NCBI GenBank assembly: GCA_963693315.1
Contig: OY856186.1
Location: 379,719,269-379,783,268 of the forward strand
Length of the DNA stretch: 64,000 nucleotides
Reading direction: 5' to 3'
DNA from: Diogma glabrata
Lineage: Eukaryota; Arthropoda; Insecta; Diptera; Cylindrotomidae
Shown: piece after piece, positions 34,190 through 46,937 of the stretch
Position numbering within the stretch: the first letter of the stretch is position 1
Layout: the number at the start of each line of letters is the position of its first letter
Position numbers and translations under genes: made by a program
The notes under the pieces: generated by a model
What the model was told of the DNA's origin: nothing
Database searches by the model: none
What the model saw: the letters and a program-made list of their open reading frames with translations, nothing else

Positions 34190-35060
34190 GCGTTTCGAGA
34201 AAATATTTCAAAATAACAAATTCATATTTCTTTCAAAATTCCAAAAATATTGTAAAAATTAAATAAAATAAAAAATTCAAACTTTTTTCACACAAAATTC
34301 TAAAATATTTCAAAAATTATTACAAAATCAAATATTAAAACTTTTTTCAAAAACTCTAAAAATATTGCATAAATTATAACAAAATCAAAAATTATAACTT
34401 TTTCCAAAATTATAAAAATTATAATAAAATCAAAAATTTAAAATTTTTCAAAATTTTAAAATATTCCAAAAAATTCTTACAAAATCAAAAATTGAAACTT
34501 TTTTCAAAATTTTAAATATATATATAAAATTCAAAAATTTTAAAAGTATTCCAAAAATTAGAATAAGATCAAAAATTGAAACTTTTTCTAAATTCTAAAA
34601 ATATCCAAAAAAATCTTAAAAATTCAAAAATTCAATCTTTTTCCAAAATTCTAAAAATATTGCAAAAATTATAACAATATCAAAGATTGAAACTTTTTCC
34701 AAAATTATAATAAAACCAAATTTTTCAAAATTCTAAAAATATTCCAAAAACTCTTTTCAAAATTCTAAAAATATTCCAAAATTTAGAATAAAATCAAATA
34801 TTTAAACTTTTTTTTAAATTCTAATAATATTCCAAAAATTTAAAAATACAAACTTCTTTCAAAATTCTAAAACTATTGCCAAAATTATAATAATATCAAA
34901 AATTGAAACTTTCTCCAAAATTATAAAAATTATAATATAATCAGAAATTTAAAATTTTTCAAAATTCTAAAAATATTCGAAAATTCTTACAAAATCAAAA
35001 ACTGAAACTTTTCCATTATTCCAAAAATATTTCAAAAACTATAACAAATTCAAAAATTTC
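34190..35060. repeat. Degenerate ~60-bp minisatellite
   Basis: About 14 diverged units built from TTCAAAATTCTAAAAATATT, CCAAAAATTATAACAAAATC and AAAAATTGAAACTTTTT words in fixed order. Unit boundaries drift by small indels. Not coding. Confidence 0.8.
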
Positions 35061-35064
35061 CATG

Positions 35065-35839
35065 TTCAATTATATTTACGTAAACAAACAGCTAAATTTT
35101 TTTTTCCAAAAAATTATCTAAAAAACTAAATGAAATCATTTTGTGACACACTTGACAACATTTTTTTGACAAATTTATAATGCCATAATTATCAATAATA
35201 ATAATAAAATTTCAAGTCGTACAAATAATTAATTTTATTTTTTCCAAAAGATTGGGATTTTTTCCAAAAAAATAAATAAAAATCTTTCTTTTGACACACT
35301 TGGAAACATTTTTTTTTGACAAACTTATAATGCAATAATCTTGTTTTTGATCTCACATACCAATCCCGACCATCCAGATTTCTCCACATTCTTTGTTCCT
35401 ACTCATTATCACTTAAAATGAACGTTTTTTAAGCAAAAATATGCATATTTCCTTGTTTTGACACACTTGCGATTTTTTTGACACACTTACGGTACAGTTA
35501 TCGAACATAGCGTCCTTTCGGCTCTTAACTAAGAGTGTACCTATTTTGAGAAATCAAAAGTTTTAAAGGGATTTTCGTTTCGACAGCCGTTTTCTAGATG
35601 TAGACAGACAGACATACATTTTTTTATTAGATTTTTTAGAATCAGTAGGTCCTAAAACATCGAGAAATGCCAAAAAAAGTTGGGGTAAGAATTTCACTTT
35701 TAGCACATGAATGTAATACCTAGGTCTTTCAGACCGAAGTAAAATTGTACCTAAAATTATATTAATCTATTGCTAAAAAATTGAAACGAATTTAAAGAAC
35801 ATTTTCAAATTAAACGCAAATGATTAAATAAAAAGTCAC
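35065..35839. other. Non-coding; recurring TTTTGACACACTTG words
   Basis: The word TTTTGACACACTTG or a close variant occurs near 35140, 35290, 35457 and 35477 (two of them followed by AACATTTTTTTGACAAA), suggesting a further decayed tandem structure. No gene. Confidence 0.4.
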
Positions 35840-35960
35840 CACAATTTCAACGAATTCCAATACCTAAATATACAAAATTAAAACCTCATTTCCAAAACTG
35901 CATGTTTTTGGCTGATTTCACGTGTTTCTTGCCGTTAGCGTGTTTAATATGTTTCTAACC
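35840..35960 (-). repeat. Dispersed repeat family, minus-strand copy (part 2)
   Basis: Inverted copy of the block near 21270-21385, including ACACGTGAAATCAGCC and GGTATTGGAATTCGTTGA as read on the minus strand. Confidence 0.7.
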
Positions 35961-37948
35961 TATAGAAATCGACAACATGCATCGCTGTTTTTTCGTCACA
36001 ATACAATAAATAAAAACCAATTCAACAGATGTTTCAATTAAAAACAGCGTCAAACTTTTACAGTTCAATTACACCCGGTCAGTCACAACCTGTTTTTCTC
36101 GTACTCGAGCACCAAATCTTTAAAAACTGTTTTTGTTTAATTAAAACCGGACCATCACAAAAACATTGATATTCTATCCAGCAAACACAGAAAATAGTTG
36201 TTGCTATTTTCATACTCGTTCATATTTTTCTTGTTCAAAAGCGCTTTTCGTACCATATTTTCATCATCCTTTTGTTTTTTCTCAGCTATATCGAATTCGA
36301 CAGAAAGAACAACAACAGAAAACCTTCACAACACTAAAGTGAACAAGTTTAATTTTCCATTTGACCAAGCATTGAATAAACATAGCCAGCGAAAAAAATC
36401 ATAAAAAAATTAAAAAAAAAGTAAAATCAACGTTCGAGTCCATTACCACCCACAAAACAATATCAAAATATTTTGATATAAAATACAAATTGGAAGTCTA
36501 TTCTGTTGGATTTCAAAGTTTTAATTTAGACATATTTAGGGTTTTCGTTCCGGAGAAAAATATTTGTGGAATTAGAATACATAAAAAAAATATGGTTATT
36601 CGTTTTGGTTTGATTGTAATGATGGGTTTGCAGAAAATCATGCGATAAATTTTATGTGCGAAAATATTATTTTGTGGAGTGAATTTGTGTTAAGATTTAA
36701 AGGAAACTAATTTAAAACAGTGATTTGAATAATATTAGAATATTAGTACCATAAACAGTAGATAGGTATAAATTAAAAGGACTAACAAGTAATGACAGTT
36801 AATCGATGTAGTTGAACTAATCTACGTAATGTACATGAATTGTTACGTTAACCATAATTTAAAGATTACAAAGAACGTTATGTAATAGGTGGAAATCCCT
36901 CCAAACACTTTGTAAGTACCGATGTTGAGAGTCGTTTTCGTTTTAAATTGGAAGTGCAAGTGTTTTATATAATCCTAATCAATTTTTCTGGCGTCAAGAT
37001 TCCATGGCTGCAAATGACACTTTTATCAAATATATTAGTTTGAATTTGACAAATTTTGTTGGATTAAAAATAATAAGTTTCATTTTTCAGGTCAAGCTAC
37101 TGCTTTAATGGCTTTTATAGAATCTCAACTGCCAACACTTATTTATATAAAAAAGTTCTACTTTAAATTTATAATATCAGTAAACACTCGATTTTTATGT
37201 CCAAACTATAAAGCCAAAAATAAAATTTATTTTAAATTGGTTTTATTTCCGTTATTTCAGTAAAGCGGTCATTTCGTTCTGCCATAACAACTTTCATCAT
37301 CTCATTTATATTAGAATGATAACGAGCAGTTAAAATCTTTTATAAATGAAAATCAAAGAAAACTTAAAATTATTTGTAAGAAGCACACCCACCAATAACT
37401 TTTATTATTATTTCCGGATTTATGAAAATAAATTTTTATACAACGATAAAGACATGATGATTTCAGAAAAGCAAAATTATTTCCATTTTATCGATGGAAT
37501 TGTGGAGAACAGGAAGAACATTTTATTCCTGAATTGTTTATAGTTGGAGATTTGAGGTATTGAAGGAAATGTAATGTCATTTCCTATTGCAATATTAAAA
37601 TCATTATTTTTTATCTATCTATTTTCTATCTATTATCTAACTCATAGCAACAAATATTTTGAATTGATTCAATCTCATGTTTTATTTTCATCTATTTGAT
37701 GAGTATTTTGTTGGATTCCGGAAGATCTCAGGTAAACGTGACATAATTTATAGTACATCTATCAATTACTATGTTGACAATATATGGAAAATATTTGTGT
37801 TGTTGCTAAATTATTATGGGAATACAAAATTTTTAGTATGAGTAATCGAGTATTAAATTTTTAAATTGTCATGTAACTTACAAAAAGAGTAATAGCGTTT
37901 GAATCAAACCTCATATCCTCAGCACAACCATTAACACAATAACCATTA
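35961..37948. other. Non-coding, unassigned
   Basis: AT-rich DNA with only short frames. I see no gene or named repeat. Confidence 0.35.
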
Positions 37949-38470
37949 ACAACATACATAGGCGTAACTAGGTAGGGGCCCAAAGGGCCCGGCCCACCCT
38001 AGAAGAATTTTGGCCCCCCGTAGAACACAAAGTTCATGAAGTATACATAACAGTTAGGGAAATGAAAATGTATATTTCTTTACTAAGGAATTTGCTGTTC
38101 AAAATTATTTCAAAACGTACAATTATATTATTCATGATATTATTCATATCACTGATCTTCATTTAAATTTAATAAGCACTACCAATAATATTGCCACAAA
38201 AGTATCTATAAAATGGTCGTTTATCTTATCGGTTCACCATAGTAGCGAAGTTTAAAAAAGCAAACATTTTCTTTCCAACATGTGATGTGCCAGATGTCAG
38301 AATGTCAAATGAATTCATAATTTCTGGAAAACCACACCTTCCAATTTGTTCAACGATAAACATCGCAATAAGAACAATATAGACTTCGTTTTAAAAAAAT
38401 ACGGTCTCATTGCTCCATAAGACCTAAAACCGCACCGAAACACCAACACTACTTGTAGTTTTAAGTTTGT

Positions 38471-38741
38471 TTGGCAAGATTACTTTTACTTAGGCGCCAG
38501 CCAATTTTTTTTTTAGTGTACTTTTATAAGCAAATTACAAAATATTTTTTTGCAAATCAGTCCCGGGGACCAAGATATAGGCCTTTAAAACAAAAAATAT
38601 CGTATAAAAATACACTTTTTAGGTAGATTTCATATAAAAATCTACCTATTGGTATGTGCTTCATCTCGGAATTTCGGAAAAATTTTAGTGCCAAACGACT
38701 ATATATGATAAGCGGAGACGGAAAATCAAAATGAAAAAAAA

Positions 38742-38783
<42 letters not shown>

Positions 38784-40725
38784 CGATATGAGATATAACG
38801 GAATTTGGCGGCACTCTCACGGTCGCATTTTTCGACCTACACCAAAATAATTTTTTTTGTGTGTTCCGGCAAATAATGTCTTGGACAAGTTCGTGAACTG
38901 GCCATATCCGGGTACCAGTTAAGCGGCTAGAGCCTAAAATGTCGAATAATCTAGGGCGCTATAACTTCCGTTTGAATCATAATATTTTAATAAAATTTAT
39001 AAATATTGAATATTTGAACATATTTCTATCATTTTTATCCAGATGACTACTTTGGCGTTTCAGGTTCTTCAAAAATCAGCTGTTTCAAAAATTTGCTAAA
39101 CTTTGCTGCCCTTGATCTAGCTGAAATGGCCAAGCTCATAGTTGAAAACTTTTTTTCACGTACTTAAAATATAAATCTTTCTAAAATTTTCAAAAATAAT
39201 AGTTTAAATTTAACGGTTGAGACCCTACGGCTGTTGAAATAAAAACAAACGCAAAAGACAATGCTTTCATCATGTTTCAGTTTATGTTATTTAAATTCAT
39301 CTTGGCTTTTAAACATACTTTTCAACTATAGCCTCAAAAAATTTCAGCTTTCTAACCCAAAAGGTTCCATTTTTATAAGCATTATAATGCAACCCTTACA
39401 AGAAAAATATCAACCCATTTAATACCATAGAAAAATTATCAAAATCTCTTTTGTTTTTATTTTTTTACTAAGTAACCGTTTGAAAAAAGATTAAATAAGA
39501 ACAAAAAAACACAGCAACAAAAGATGATTTTGAAATAAAATTGTTTGATAATGTTATAAATTATGTGTGATGGTATAATTGTAGTTGTGACGTAGTTCAT
39601 TTGATCTTTGGTGGATTTAATATGTTATTAAAAGTAGTTTAAACCAACTTAAATAAAACTGTTCCGAAATTGTATTGATGGAGTTAGTTCGGATAATGTA
39701 TTTAATTTGGTTCGATAATATTTTTGAATTATTCTGTTTCTACTTATATTTTTTATTTAAACTAATCTGACTTATCTAATTTTATTTGGACACAAAACCG
39801 TCTGGCCCCGAAATCTACCTATTTCTAGCGGATATACCTGCCGCTGGGATTTTTTTTACCAAATGTTGCAATTTAAATGTTATTTTTGATATACAATTTC
39901 AAAGAATCAACATAAATAACTTAAAAAAAATAATTATAACCTTAGGGGCCCACGTTTTGGCCATTTGAGGCAAGATTGGACTTGAACCTAGGCGCAAGTG
40001 GATTTTTTTTGTTTTTTTTTATCGTAAATTAAGAAAATTTAGTAAAAGGGACAGTTTTGATCTGTTTATCTTCTAAGCACACACTGAAAAAAACATGTCC
40101 TATTTCCAATCGAAATGCAATTGTCTCAACCTCACCGTGCGGTCACACATGGCGAATCAAACTACGAAATTGCTTCAACAACTCTACAATTATAAATCGA
40201 TGAAGTTGAGACAATCACACGAAATATTTATGTGAAAATAAAATATAGTTCAATTAATCTCAAATACTTAAACTTTAAAATGAAAAATTCATGATATAAG
40301 GCCAAAGAAACTTTTTTTCAGGGAAATAGTTATTATCTTTATTCAACTACTGTTATATTGGATATAACACTTTATATTTTAAATAAACCTCATTCTGTTG
40401 TTAGGAAAATGTTATCATGTAGTTGTCCCAATCACAGTGAAATTGTTTGCAAATAATTTTTCTTTGCATGAATAATCAACTGCCAACTTCGAGATGAGGT
40501 TGTCATGAACTTCAATTTTTTTTTTCAGTGCATAGGACATAAAGCAAAAATTAAAAAAAACAGAAAAAATTCTTCTCAAAATTGTAATTTTGAATGGATT
40601 TTGCTTTTTTCAAAGGCCTGTATTTTGGACCCCGGGGCTGATATACAACTGGTTTTGGTTTTATTCGCTTCAGTGAGTGATTCTATATCAAATAAAAAAA
40701 TCTTGGCGCCTAAGTAGAAGTAATA
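38471..40725. repeat. Inner inverted repeat pair inside the hAT-like element
   Basis: The left block 38471-38600 (ATTACTTTTACTTAGGCGCC ... CCCGGGGACCAAGATATAGG) is mirrored by 40610-40725 (AAGGCCTGTATTTTGGACCC ... GGCGCCTAAGTAGAAGT). The ends match over about 21 bp, and the CCCCGGG core is ~90 bp inside. This is either a second transposon nested in the first or subterminal repeats. A CCTAGGCGCAAG relative occurs at 39990. Confidence 0.65.
38743..38782. repeat. (TA)n microsatellite
   Basis: Pure TA run of about 40 bp. Confidence 0.9.
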
Positions 40726-40954
40726 TCCCCGTTTGTTTGTATGACCATTAGCGAATTGACGACGGAATTCGAAGTCTGATGAATTTATTTTTGGAATTAT
40801 CTGAATTTTGAATGGCTGAAAATGAAGATCGTTGAGCACAGTACTGCATTAAATGGTTGGGGGAGTGCATGATTACTGTAAACAATGAATTGTTATTTTT
40901 GAACTATTTTTTATTTTTATTTTTTCAATAGTTTTAGAGACTAGAAATGTAATA

Positions 40955-41088
40955 GTATATTACAAATCTAGAGTTGTAAATAGCATTTTACATGCGAGGG
41001 AAAATTTTGCGCACGAGACGCGTAGCGTCGAGTGCAGTATCTTCACGAGCATGGAAAATGCTTTACAACTCGAGATTTGTTATATACT
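40955..41088. repeat. Hairpin element with nested GC-rich hairpin
   Basis: The outer arm 40955-40997 (TATTACAAATCTAGAGTTGT ...) pairs with 41044-41088. Between them GCACGAGACGC gta GCGTCGAGTGC forms a second stem. Same architecture as the elements at 8836, 9281, 57525 and 60485. Confidence 0.85.
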
Positions 41089-41276
41089 TTTCCTACGACT
41101 TTGTTTTAATGCCCAAGCGCATATAATTACTTGAAAAAATGAACTACTAATTATAAATTAAATGCAAATAGTTTACAAATTGTGGTAGGCTTTGCATTAT
41201 TCTGTGTCAAAATGAATTGAAATATTTAACTTTTAAAAATCAAATTTTTCTTTAAATAAAAATTTTTCTTTTTATT

Positions 41277-41330
41277 AAAAGCGTGCGGTAATATATATAT
41301 GAAAATCTATTACCGCACGCTTTTTTTTAC
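41277..41330. repeat. Perfect hairpin AAGCGTGCGGTAATA
   Basis: A 17-bp arm is followed by a ~14-bp loop and its exact inverse, then a T-run and a third partial copy (TTACCGCACGCT, 41331-41342). Confidence 0.85.
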
Positions 41331-41739
41331 TTACCGCACGCTATTTGAAATAATCAATTTACATGTCATGGATAGTGCGATGTAATTTATAATTTACTGT
41401 GATAAGAGTAGGAAAAATTTAATTTAGAAACTAGGAATGTTGATTTTGTATAATTTTTGTTTGTTTGAAAGTTACTAAGTTAGGATTTATAAAAATATCA
41501 TACTGATATAACAATTTATAATTTTATACGATTTTTTTTCAATTTTAATTTGTCAAACATGTCGATTTTAAAAAGAACATTTTTTTCTTTTAGATTTATG
41601 ATTTAAAGATTTATTATTTACACAAATATATATCTAAATATAAACATAAATAACTGCAAACAACATAGCATAAATAACTGCATACGAATCGGTAGATGTA
41701 GTAGCAACAAAGTGACACTAAGCCACCGGCAATTTCACC

Positions 41740-42360
41740 GTTCATATTATATAGGTGCCGGGTCACAGTGGCGTTAAATGCAACTATATAGCGGACGGAT
41801 TTTCTAGGCAAAGGACTGAACTCGATCTTCTACAAGAAATGGAAGCTCTAAGCGAGTCGTTTGCTCCTCTCAAACAACTAACTTATGACAGGGTTAAATA
41901 CGTAATCTATAGGTCGGTGGTCAAACACCATTAGCTGCAAGATAAGCAGGTAAATCTTTCCTAGACTAGACCTACAGCGTTCCAAAAAACTTATAACCTT
42001 GAGTAGGCAGAAAACTAGTTCATTGTTAAAGTCATCACTGGTTACTGGATCCTTGGAAAGCACCCAAGTGTTGATTTGCAGGAGCTGTAAGGAGGAGGAT
42101 CAGGTGGAACCAGCGTTTCATCTACTTTGCACATGTCCAGCATTCGCCCATTGTACGGAAAACTCATTTTGGAACGCACACATTTGAAACTCTTACCGAC
42201 CTAATTTTAAAATCACGCAAATACTTAGCTTCATTAGAAGCTCTAAATGGTTCGAGTTGGGGACGAGATTCTTTGGTATCACAACCGACGTATTTTGGTC
42301 TAAGTATGTCGTCCTGATGTTGTGTTTTGGTGACAGTCACTGCAACCTAACCTAACATAA
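41740..42360 (+). pseudogene. 3' fragment of RNase-H-bearing LINE (R1/I-like)
   Basis: The frame from 41755 reads VPGHSGVKCNYIADGFSRQR, the C-terminal signature of a LINE-encoded RNase H (VPGHSGxxGNxxADxxAR). It continues to a stop near 41931. After shifts, a zinc-finger-like tail follows (LICRSCKEEDQ, then EPAFHLLCTCPAF, about 42075-42155; CxxC...H...C) and ends SWGRDSLVSQPTYFGLSM-like text. The tail at 42340-42355 is CAACCTAACCTAACATAAA. Inserted inside the hAT-like element. Truncated at its 5' end and frameshifted. Confidence 0.75.
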
Positions 42361-42970
42361 ATAATCTAGCAAAAAAATATAAATGACCGTAAATTTGAAA
42401 ATTAACCTCAAAAATTAACCATTGACACACCCGTTATGCATTAAAAGAAAGAAATAAAAACAGAAACTTTATTAATTATTTTACTCAGCAATATTATTGG
42501 GACCAGGCCCACCCTAGAACAATTTCCTAGTTACGCCAATGACAACATATATTCAGAATGATTAATAACGACCAGGTCTGAAAACACACGTTTTTAAAAA
42601 TGTATAGGAAAGTGATGGTATCAGACGGGAATCGAATTCGACACACTTGAGTTACCGCCTTAACAACTAAGCTAGAACTTAGAAAGTGCCGGCAAAAAGG
42701 CGGCTTGAAAATATTAGATATGGAGACATATTTATGTGAAAAAGAGAAGGACTCATATATGAGACATATATATCGAGCTCGAAAAGAAGAAATAAGTTTT
42801 ATAAAATTATGTTAATAAATCAATTAAAAAAAATAAGCAATAACAAATCTTCACTATGTTCTGCATTTCTGGTGTAAGATAAAATAAAAAAAATTATCTT
42901 CATCGCAACTCCTGTAGATACAATAAAAGAAATTTTTGTATGGGAATAAAACTGATACCTCAAACATGCA

Positions 42971-42998
42971 AGTACACCCAACTCTTTTTTTAAACGGT
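42971..42998. repeat. Left copy of a 28-bp inverted repeat bracketing the nested stack
   Basis: A perfect 28-base match (starts AGTACACCCAACTC, ends TTTAAACGGT) to the reverse complement of 59339-59366. Beyond the 28 bp both sides share TTTAAACGATTT-like words but cannot be aligned. May be the terminal repeat of an outer DNA transposon or two copies of one dispersed repeat. Confidence 0.7.
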
Positions 42999-43256
42999 AG
43001 ATGCGTTCCTAACAAATACGTTTAAAAAAAAATCGTTTAAATACGTACAATACAAAAATACATGAGATGTATGGTAAATTTGGGGATACGTTCCACGACA
43101 TTAAAAAATCGTGTAACTTCAAAAATCTCACACAAAAATCCGTGCAAAAAAAAATACAAATAAACACTATATTACATATACATAAAACAAAAACAAGGAA
43201 ACATTCGGCTGGAACAAAACAGGTTGTAGTGACTGAATTTTTTCTTTTAGTGCAAT

Positions 43257-43291
43257 CGAAGTATCGAAGTATCGAAGTATCGAAGTATCTT
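43257..43291. repeat. Octamer repeat (CGAAGTAT)4
   Basis: Four tandem copies of CGAAGTAT. Confidence 0.9.
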
Positions 43292-43657
43292 CAAAGGTTT
43301 CCCTTTTGATAGTTATGGTTTTTATACTGACGAATGACGATGTAAAGGTTTCTGCTCAAAACTTTACTGAAAAGGAAAGGAATCACAAAGTTACTTTAGT
43401 TTAATTGATCACAAATTCTGAATTTCTGAAACTATTCAATTTGACATCAATAAATTCGTTCCCTTTTCAATTATGAAATCCTAACAAAAATATTTGTTTT
43501 CGAAGGGCAAAATTGGCCAAACGTAGATTATTTAATATTTGGATTTATAATAAAAATCCTATAAATCGATTAAAATAGCTAAAGGCTAACAGAATATCAA
43601 AACAGATAAATGAAAACGAAAAGAAAAGAAATATAGAAAGGGAAAGCGGAAACCCCA
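43292..43657 (+). pseudogene. Jockey-like LINE, endonuclease/linker part (left of CACTA-like insertion)
   Basis: DNA-level similarity to 61508-61760 (TTTCCCTTTTGA, GTAAAGGTTTCTGCTCAAAACTTTA and following), which carries a LINE endonuclease C-terminus and linker. Diverged and frameshifted. The RT part of presumably the same LINE resumes at 56016 after the CACTA-like element. Confidence 0.6.
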
Positions 43658-44449
43658 CACGGTAAAAAGTTTTGGAATAAATTTAAAACTTTTAAGGACT
43701 GTATATATGACCAGACCAAATATAGTTTAAAATTTAAACCTGGCGAGGTTTAAAGTATTTTGACCCTTTTTAATGTTTGAAGAAAACACTAAATTTAAAA
43801 CTTGTTGGACTAAAATTTAAACCATAATTTTATTCGTAATGTTCTAAATTTTATACAAAAAAGTTTTAATTTTATTCTTTAATTTTATTAAATTTATACA
43901 ACTTTACGTTATATTATATACTTTCTGGTATTAAATATATACTTACTGGTATTAATTATATTCACTATAAGATTAAATTAAATCCAAAATTTGGTATTAA
44001 TTTGAAACCACTATCGAATATAATTTAAACTCAAATCAGGATAAATAACAAATTTTCTTTTTTTTTATTTTAAGTTAGGCATGTGTTAATTATAATGCAT
44101 TATAAATTAACGTCTCTGAATATCCGAAGATACCACGCCCAACTAGAAATGTTCTTGTTTGGTTTGTAAACTGTTGGAGTTTACAGAACTTTTGATCCAT
44201 TAGATGCAGTTTTTAACAATAAAAACAAGATAGCATTTTTTATTACGTTAATTAAATTTCCTTTATTTTTTTTAAACATAGAACAAAATTTATATTAAAA
44301 AAATTTTATTTTTTTGACCTTATTTTGAATTTTTATTATTTAATTAATTTTTAATTTTTCAATAAATTCTTTTCATTCATTTTTATAAATAAAGAGTACA
44401 TATATGTATTTATTAAAATTCATTACGAAAAGTGAAATTCTACTAAAAC

Positions 44450-46857
44450 TTAAACAATTTCTTCAGTTATTTTATTTTTTGAATAAATAAAAATTTGTTC
44501 ACTAGGAACAACTAAGCTTTCAAAGCTTCTTTTATTAATTAGGCTTTGGATATTAATAAGAATTTTATAATTGGTTGGAATAACACGATAAGAACAATGC
44601 ATTTTATCATAGCTTAATGCAATGTATTCGCAACAAAAGAAATAATTTTCTCTGTTTATCAAAAAAACATTTTCGATTTTAACAAAACTATATTTATTTT
44701 CCAATGAAGTTAAAACAAAAAAGCCAACTCTATAATAATATCCAAACTCTAAAAATTGTGTGTAACTAATTTCATCCGTCTCATCAAACATATTATAATT
44801 AATTGATTGGCAATTCTCATTTACATTCCTAAATTCTTGTAGCGTGGTTTTATTAAGTTTACCATACTGTGGTAGCAATTGAAAATCATAGGTCTGCCAT
44901 ATTGTACTCATGTATTCTTGGTGACGATTAGCAAGTGTTTTGCAAATATTGATGAAGTTGTTTAAATTTGATCCTAATTTTTTAAACCAACGATGTTTAC
45001 TTTCGTATCTCATTGTCCAAATTTGAACCAAAGGTCCCATTTTGGATAGAATATGTGCATAATGAGTCATTATTATTTAGTATGGATGGTTGGTGAAAAA
45101 ATAATTTGACATATCTGTAAGAGACTGGTAATAAGCAAATAGAATTTGTTTTCAATCAAAGGTATTATATCGTAAAAAATAAATGAGAACGAGCAAAACA
45201 AACACCAGCTTTGAGCTGCCAATTGCCCAATTGATGAGCCAGTTTTATTCAACTTAATATCTGTTGGCAAATTTTTACGCTCGGTAAAAGGATAGTTAAA
45301 ATTCGCTATTCTAGTACTACATTGTTCAAGTGTTAACAATTTTAAGCTTATAATATGTCTAAGAATATGTTTTAAAGTAAAAGGGATTGCCCCTTCTAAA
45401 ATATCATGCATGATGTCCACTGACATATTGTCAAATATATTGAAATTTTCTAGCTCGTTTAAAATACATGCTGATTTTATTCCGAAACTTTCTTTGGCAC
45501 TCATATTTGATACAACGTTTTCTGCCAAAAATTTAGAATGGTCATTTATATTCCTTAACAAGCTACTATCATAATTTACCGATATTTTGGTGTCTTTCTC
45601 CGGCATAGTACATATTCTGCAAAAATAGGTTGACCGAAATTATTGCACAAAACCAAATATAGTATTTCCACCAAGATTATCGAATGTGACACTTACTAAT
45701 GTTCCTTTAATTACGCTATTGTCAATTACGATACCATTTTCTAATGTTTTTATATCATTTACAATTGGTCGTAAAATATCGTTAAATTTGCTTTCATTTT
45801 TTAAATCATTAACATAAAATAATGCAACGAGGTGTATATTATTTAAACAAGCTGATAGATGTGGCGGTAAATTACGAAAAGACATATATATAGCGCCTAT
45901 TTTATGGATAGTTGTTTTACTACCTAACGGATTCGCAATTTCGAAATCATCGTAAAATAGTTGTAATTGAATTACGTTTTGATTATTTTTAAAAAAATGA
46001 TTGTCTTTATAGTTGGAGCCGCAACAATAATTGCGTAATGTTTCAGAATCACACTTATGATCGCAATTGAAAATCATAGATTTAAATGATGTGTTTAAAA
46101 AAAGTGATTTAATAGTTTTAATTATTGGGATATATTGATATGTCAACGGAACTAATACGTCATGATATATGATATTAGGTAATTTCTTAGCAATTTTTTT
46201 CTCCCAACGATGTCCTATTTTTTTTTCCACTGGACAAACGTAAATATTTTGCTTCTCATATTTTCTTTTCCTTTTGAATTTACTGGAGTAGTTTTCTACA
46301 GTATTTTGGAAAAGCTTTATAGAATTTATCCATATATCATGAACTTCTGAATTAGTAACATCTATTTTGTGATCTTTGCAAACATCAGAAGCAGTATTAC
46401 TTATACTAGCAGCAAGATCGATTATCGTTTTCAAAAGCGAATTAATATTATTTTGACTGACACCAATTAAATTCAGTTGACTGCAAAAATCATGAACAGA
46501 TATTTCTATGTTATTATTTTTATTTTTAATATTCCCAGTTTCTCTTTGTTGTTCAATATCAGCATTGTTAGACGCCAAGTCAATATCAATCGTGTTTTGT
46601 AAATGAGCTAGAGTACAATCAGTAACCGTTGAATAATTCTGGCTGTTATTACCACAACTAAAAGCGTGTCTGCGAAGGCCACTATATGTTGAAAATATTT
46701 TATCACAATTTTTTACGGATATGCATTGTACATTAAGATTTAATCCATCATAAAGATGATGGATTAATCTCAGATGTGAAATACAATCTGATATTGTTGT
46801 AAAATTAGTTTTACAAATGTAACACATATAGGACATTTTTTGAGAATTGCCAAACAA
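44450..46857 (-). pseudogene. CACTA-like transposase gene 1 (C2H2 + D..H domain), nearly intact
   Basis: An N-terminal pair of zinc-finger motifs (MCYICKTNFTTISDCISH, then CDKIFSTYSGLRRH) is followed by a long basic region. Then comes a catalytic-type region: FCRICTMPEKD, SVDIMHDILEGAIPF (D..H), the FNYPFTERKN block, and GPLVQIWTMRYESKHRWF. I recall this set from multi-domain transposases of animal EnSpm/CACTA-type elements; that is memory, not a search. One in-frame TAA (45642-45640, after FGFVQ) splits a frame that otherwise continues unbroken into 45606-45073. At 45073 a second lesion (frame change plus apparent loss of ~40 codons between QIIFSPTI and MTHYAH) precedes the last segment (45070-44450). 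Few lesions, so inactivation is recent. Confidence 0.65.
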
Positions 46858-46937
46858 ATTGAATTATAAAAATAATATAAAATTATCTAAAATGTGAATA
46901 TATTAAATTAAAGAGAATAAAAATGAGCTTCTAGTTT

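Larger units (their letters stand above)
37957..42541. mobile_element. hAT-like element, 4585 bp, exact 8-bp TSD
   Basis: The left end CATAGGCGTAACTAGG and the right end (rc) CATTGGCGTAACTAGG match at 15 of 16 bases. ACAACATA flanks both sides exactly (37949-37956 and 42542-42549). The 8-bp duplication and CA-starting ends are hAT features. Just inside both ends lies a GGCCCACCCTAGAA-type motif. No transposase ORF is visible, so it is non-autonomous or gutted. It holds an inner inverted-repeat element, two hairpins and a LINE fragment. Confidence 0.8.

Noticed and set aside
38557..38820. Minus-strand ORF with an Ile-Tyr run
   Set aside because: Its core is the (TA)n microsatellite and the rest overlaps an inverted repeat.
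42340..42356. CCTAACCTAA resembling insect telomeric (CCTAA)n
   Set aside because: Only two units, at the end of a LINE fragment; better seen as its tail.
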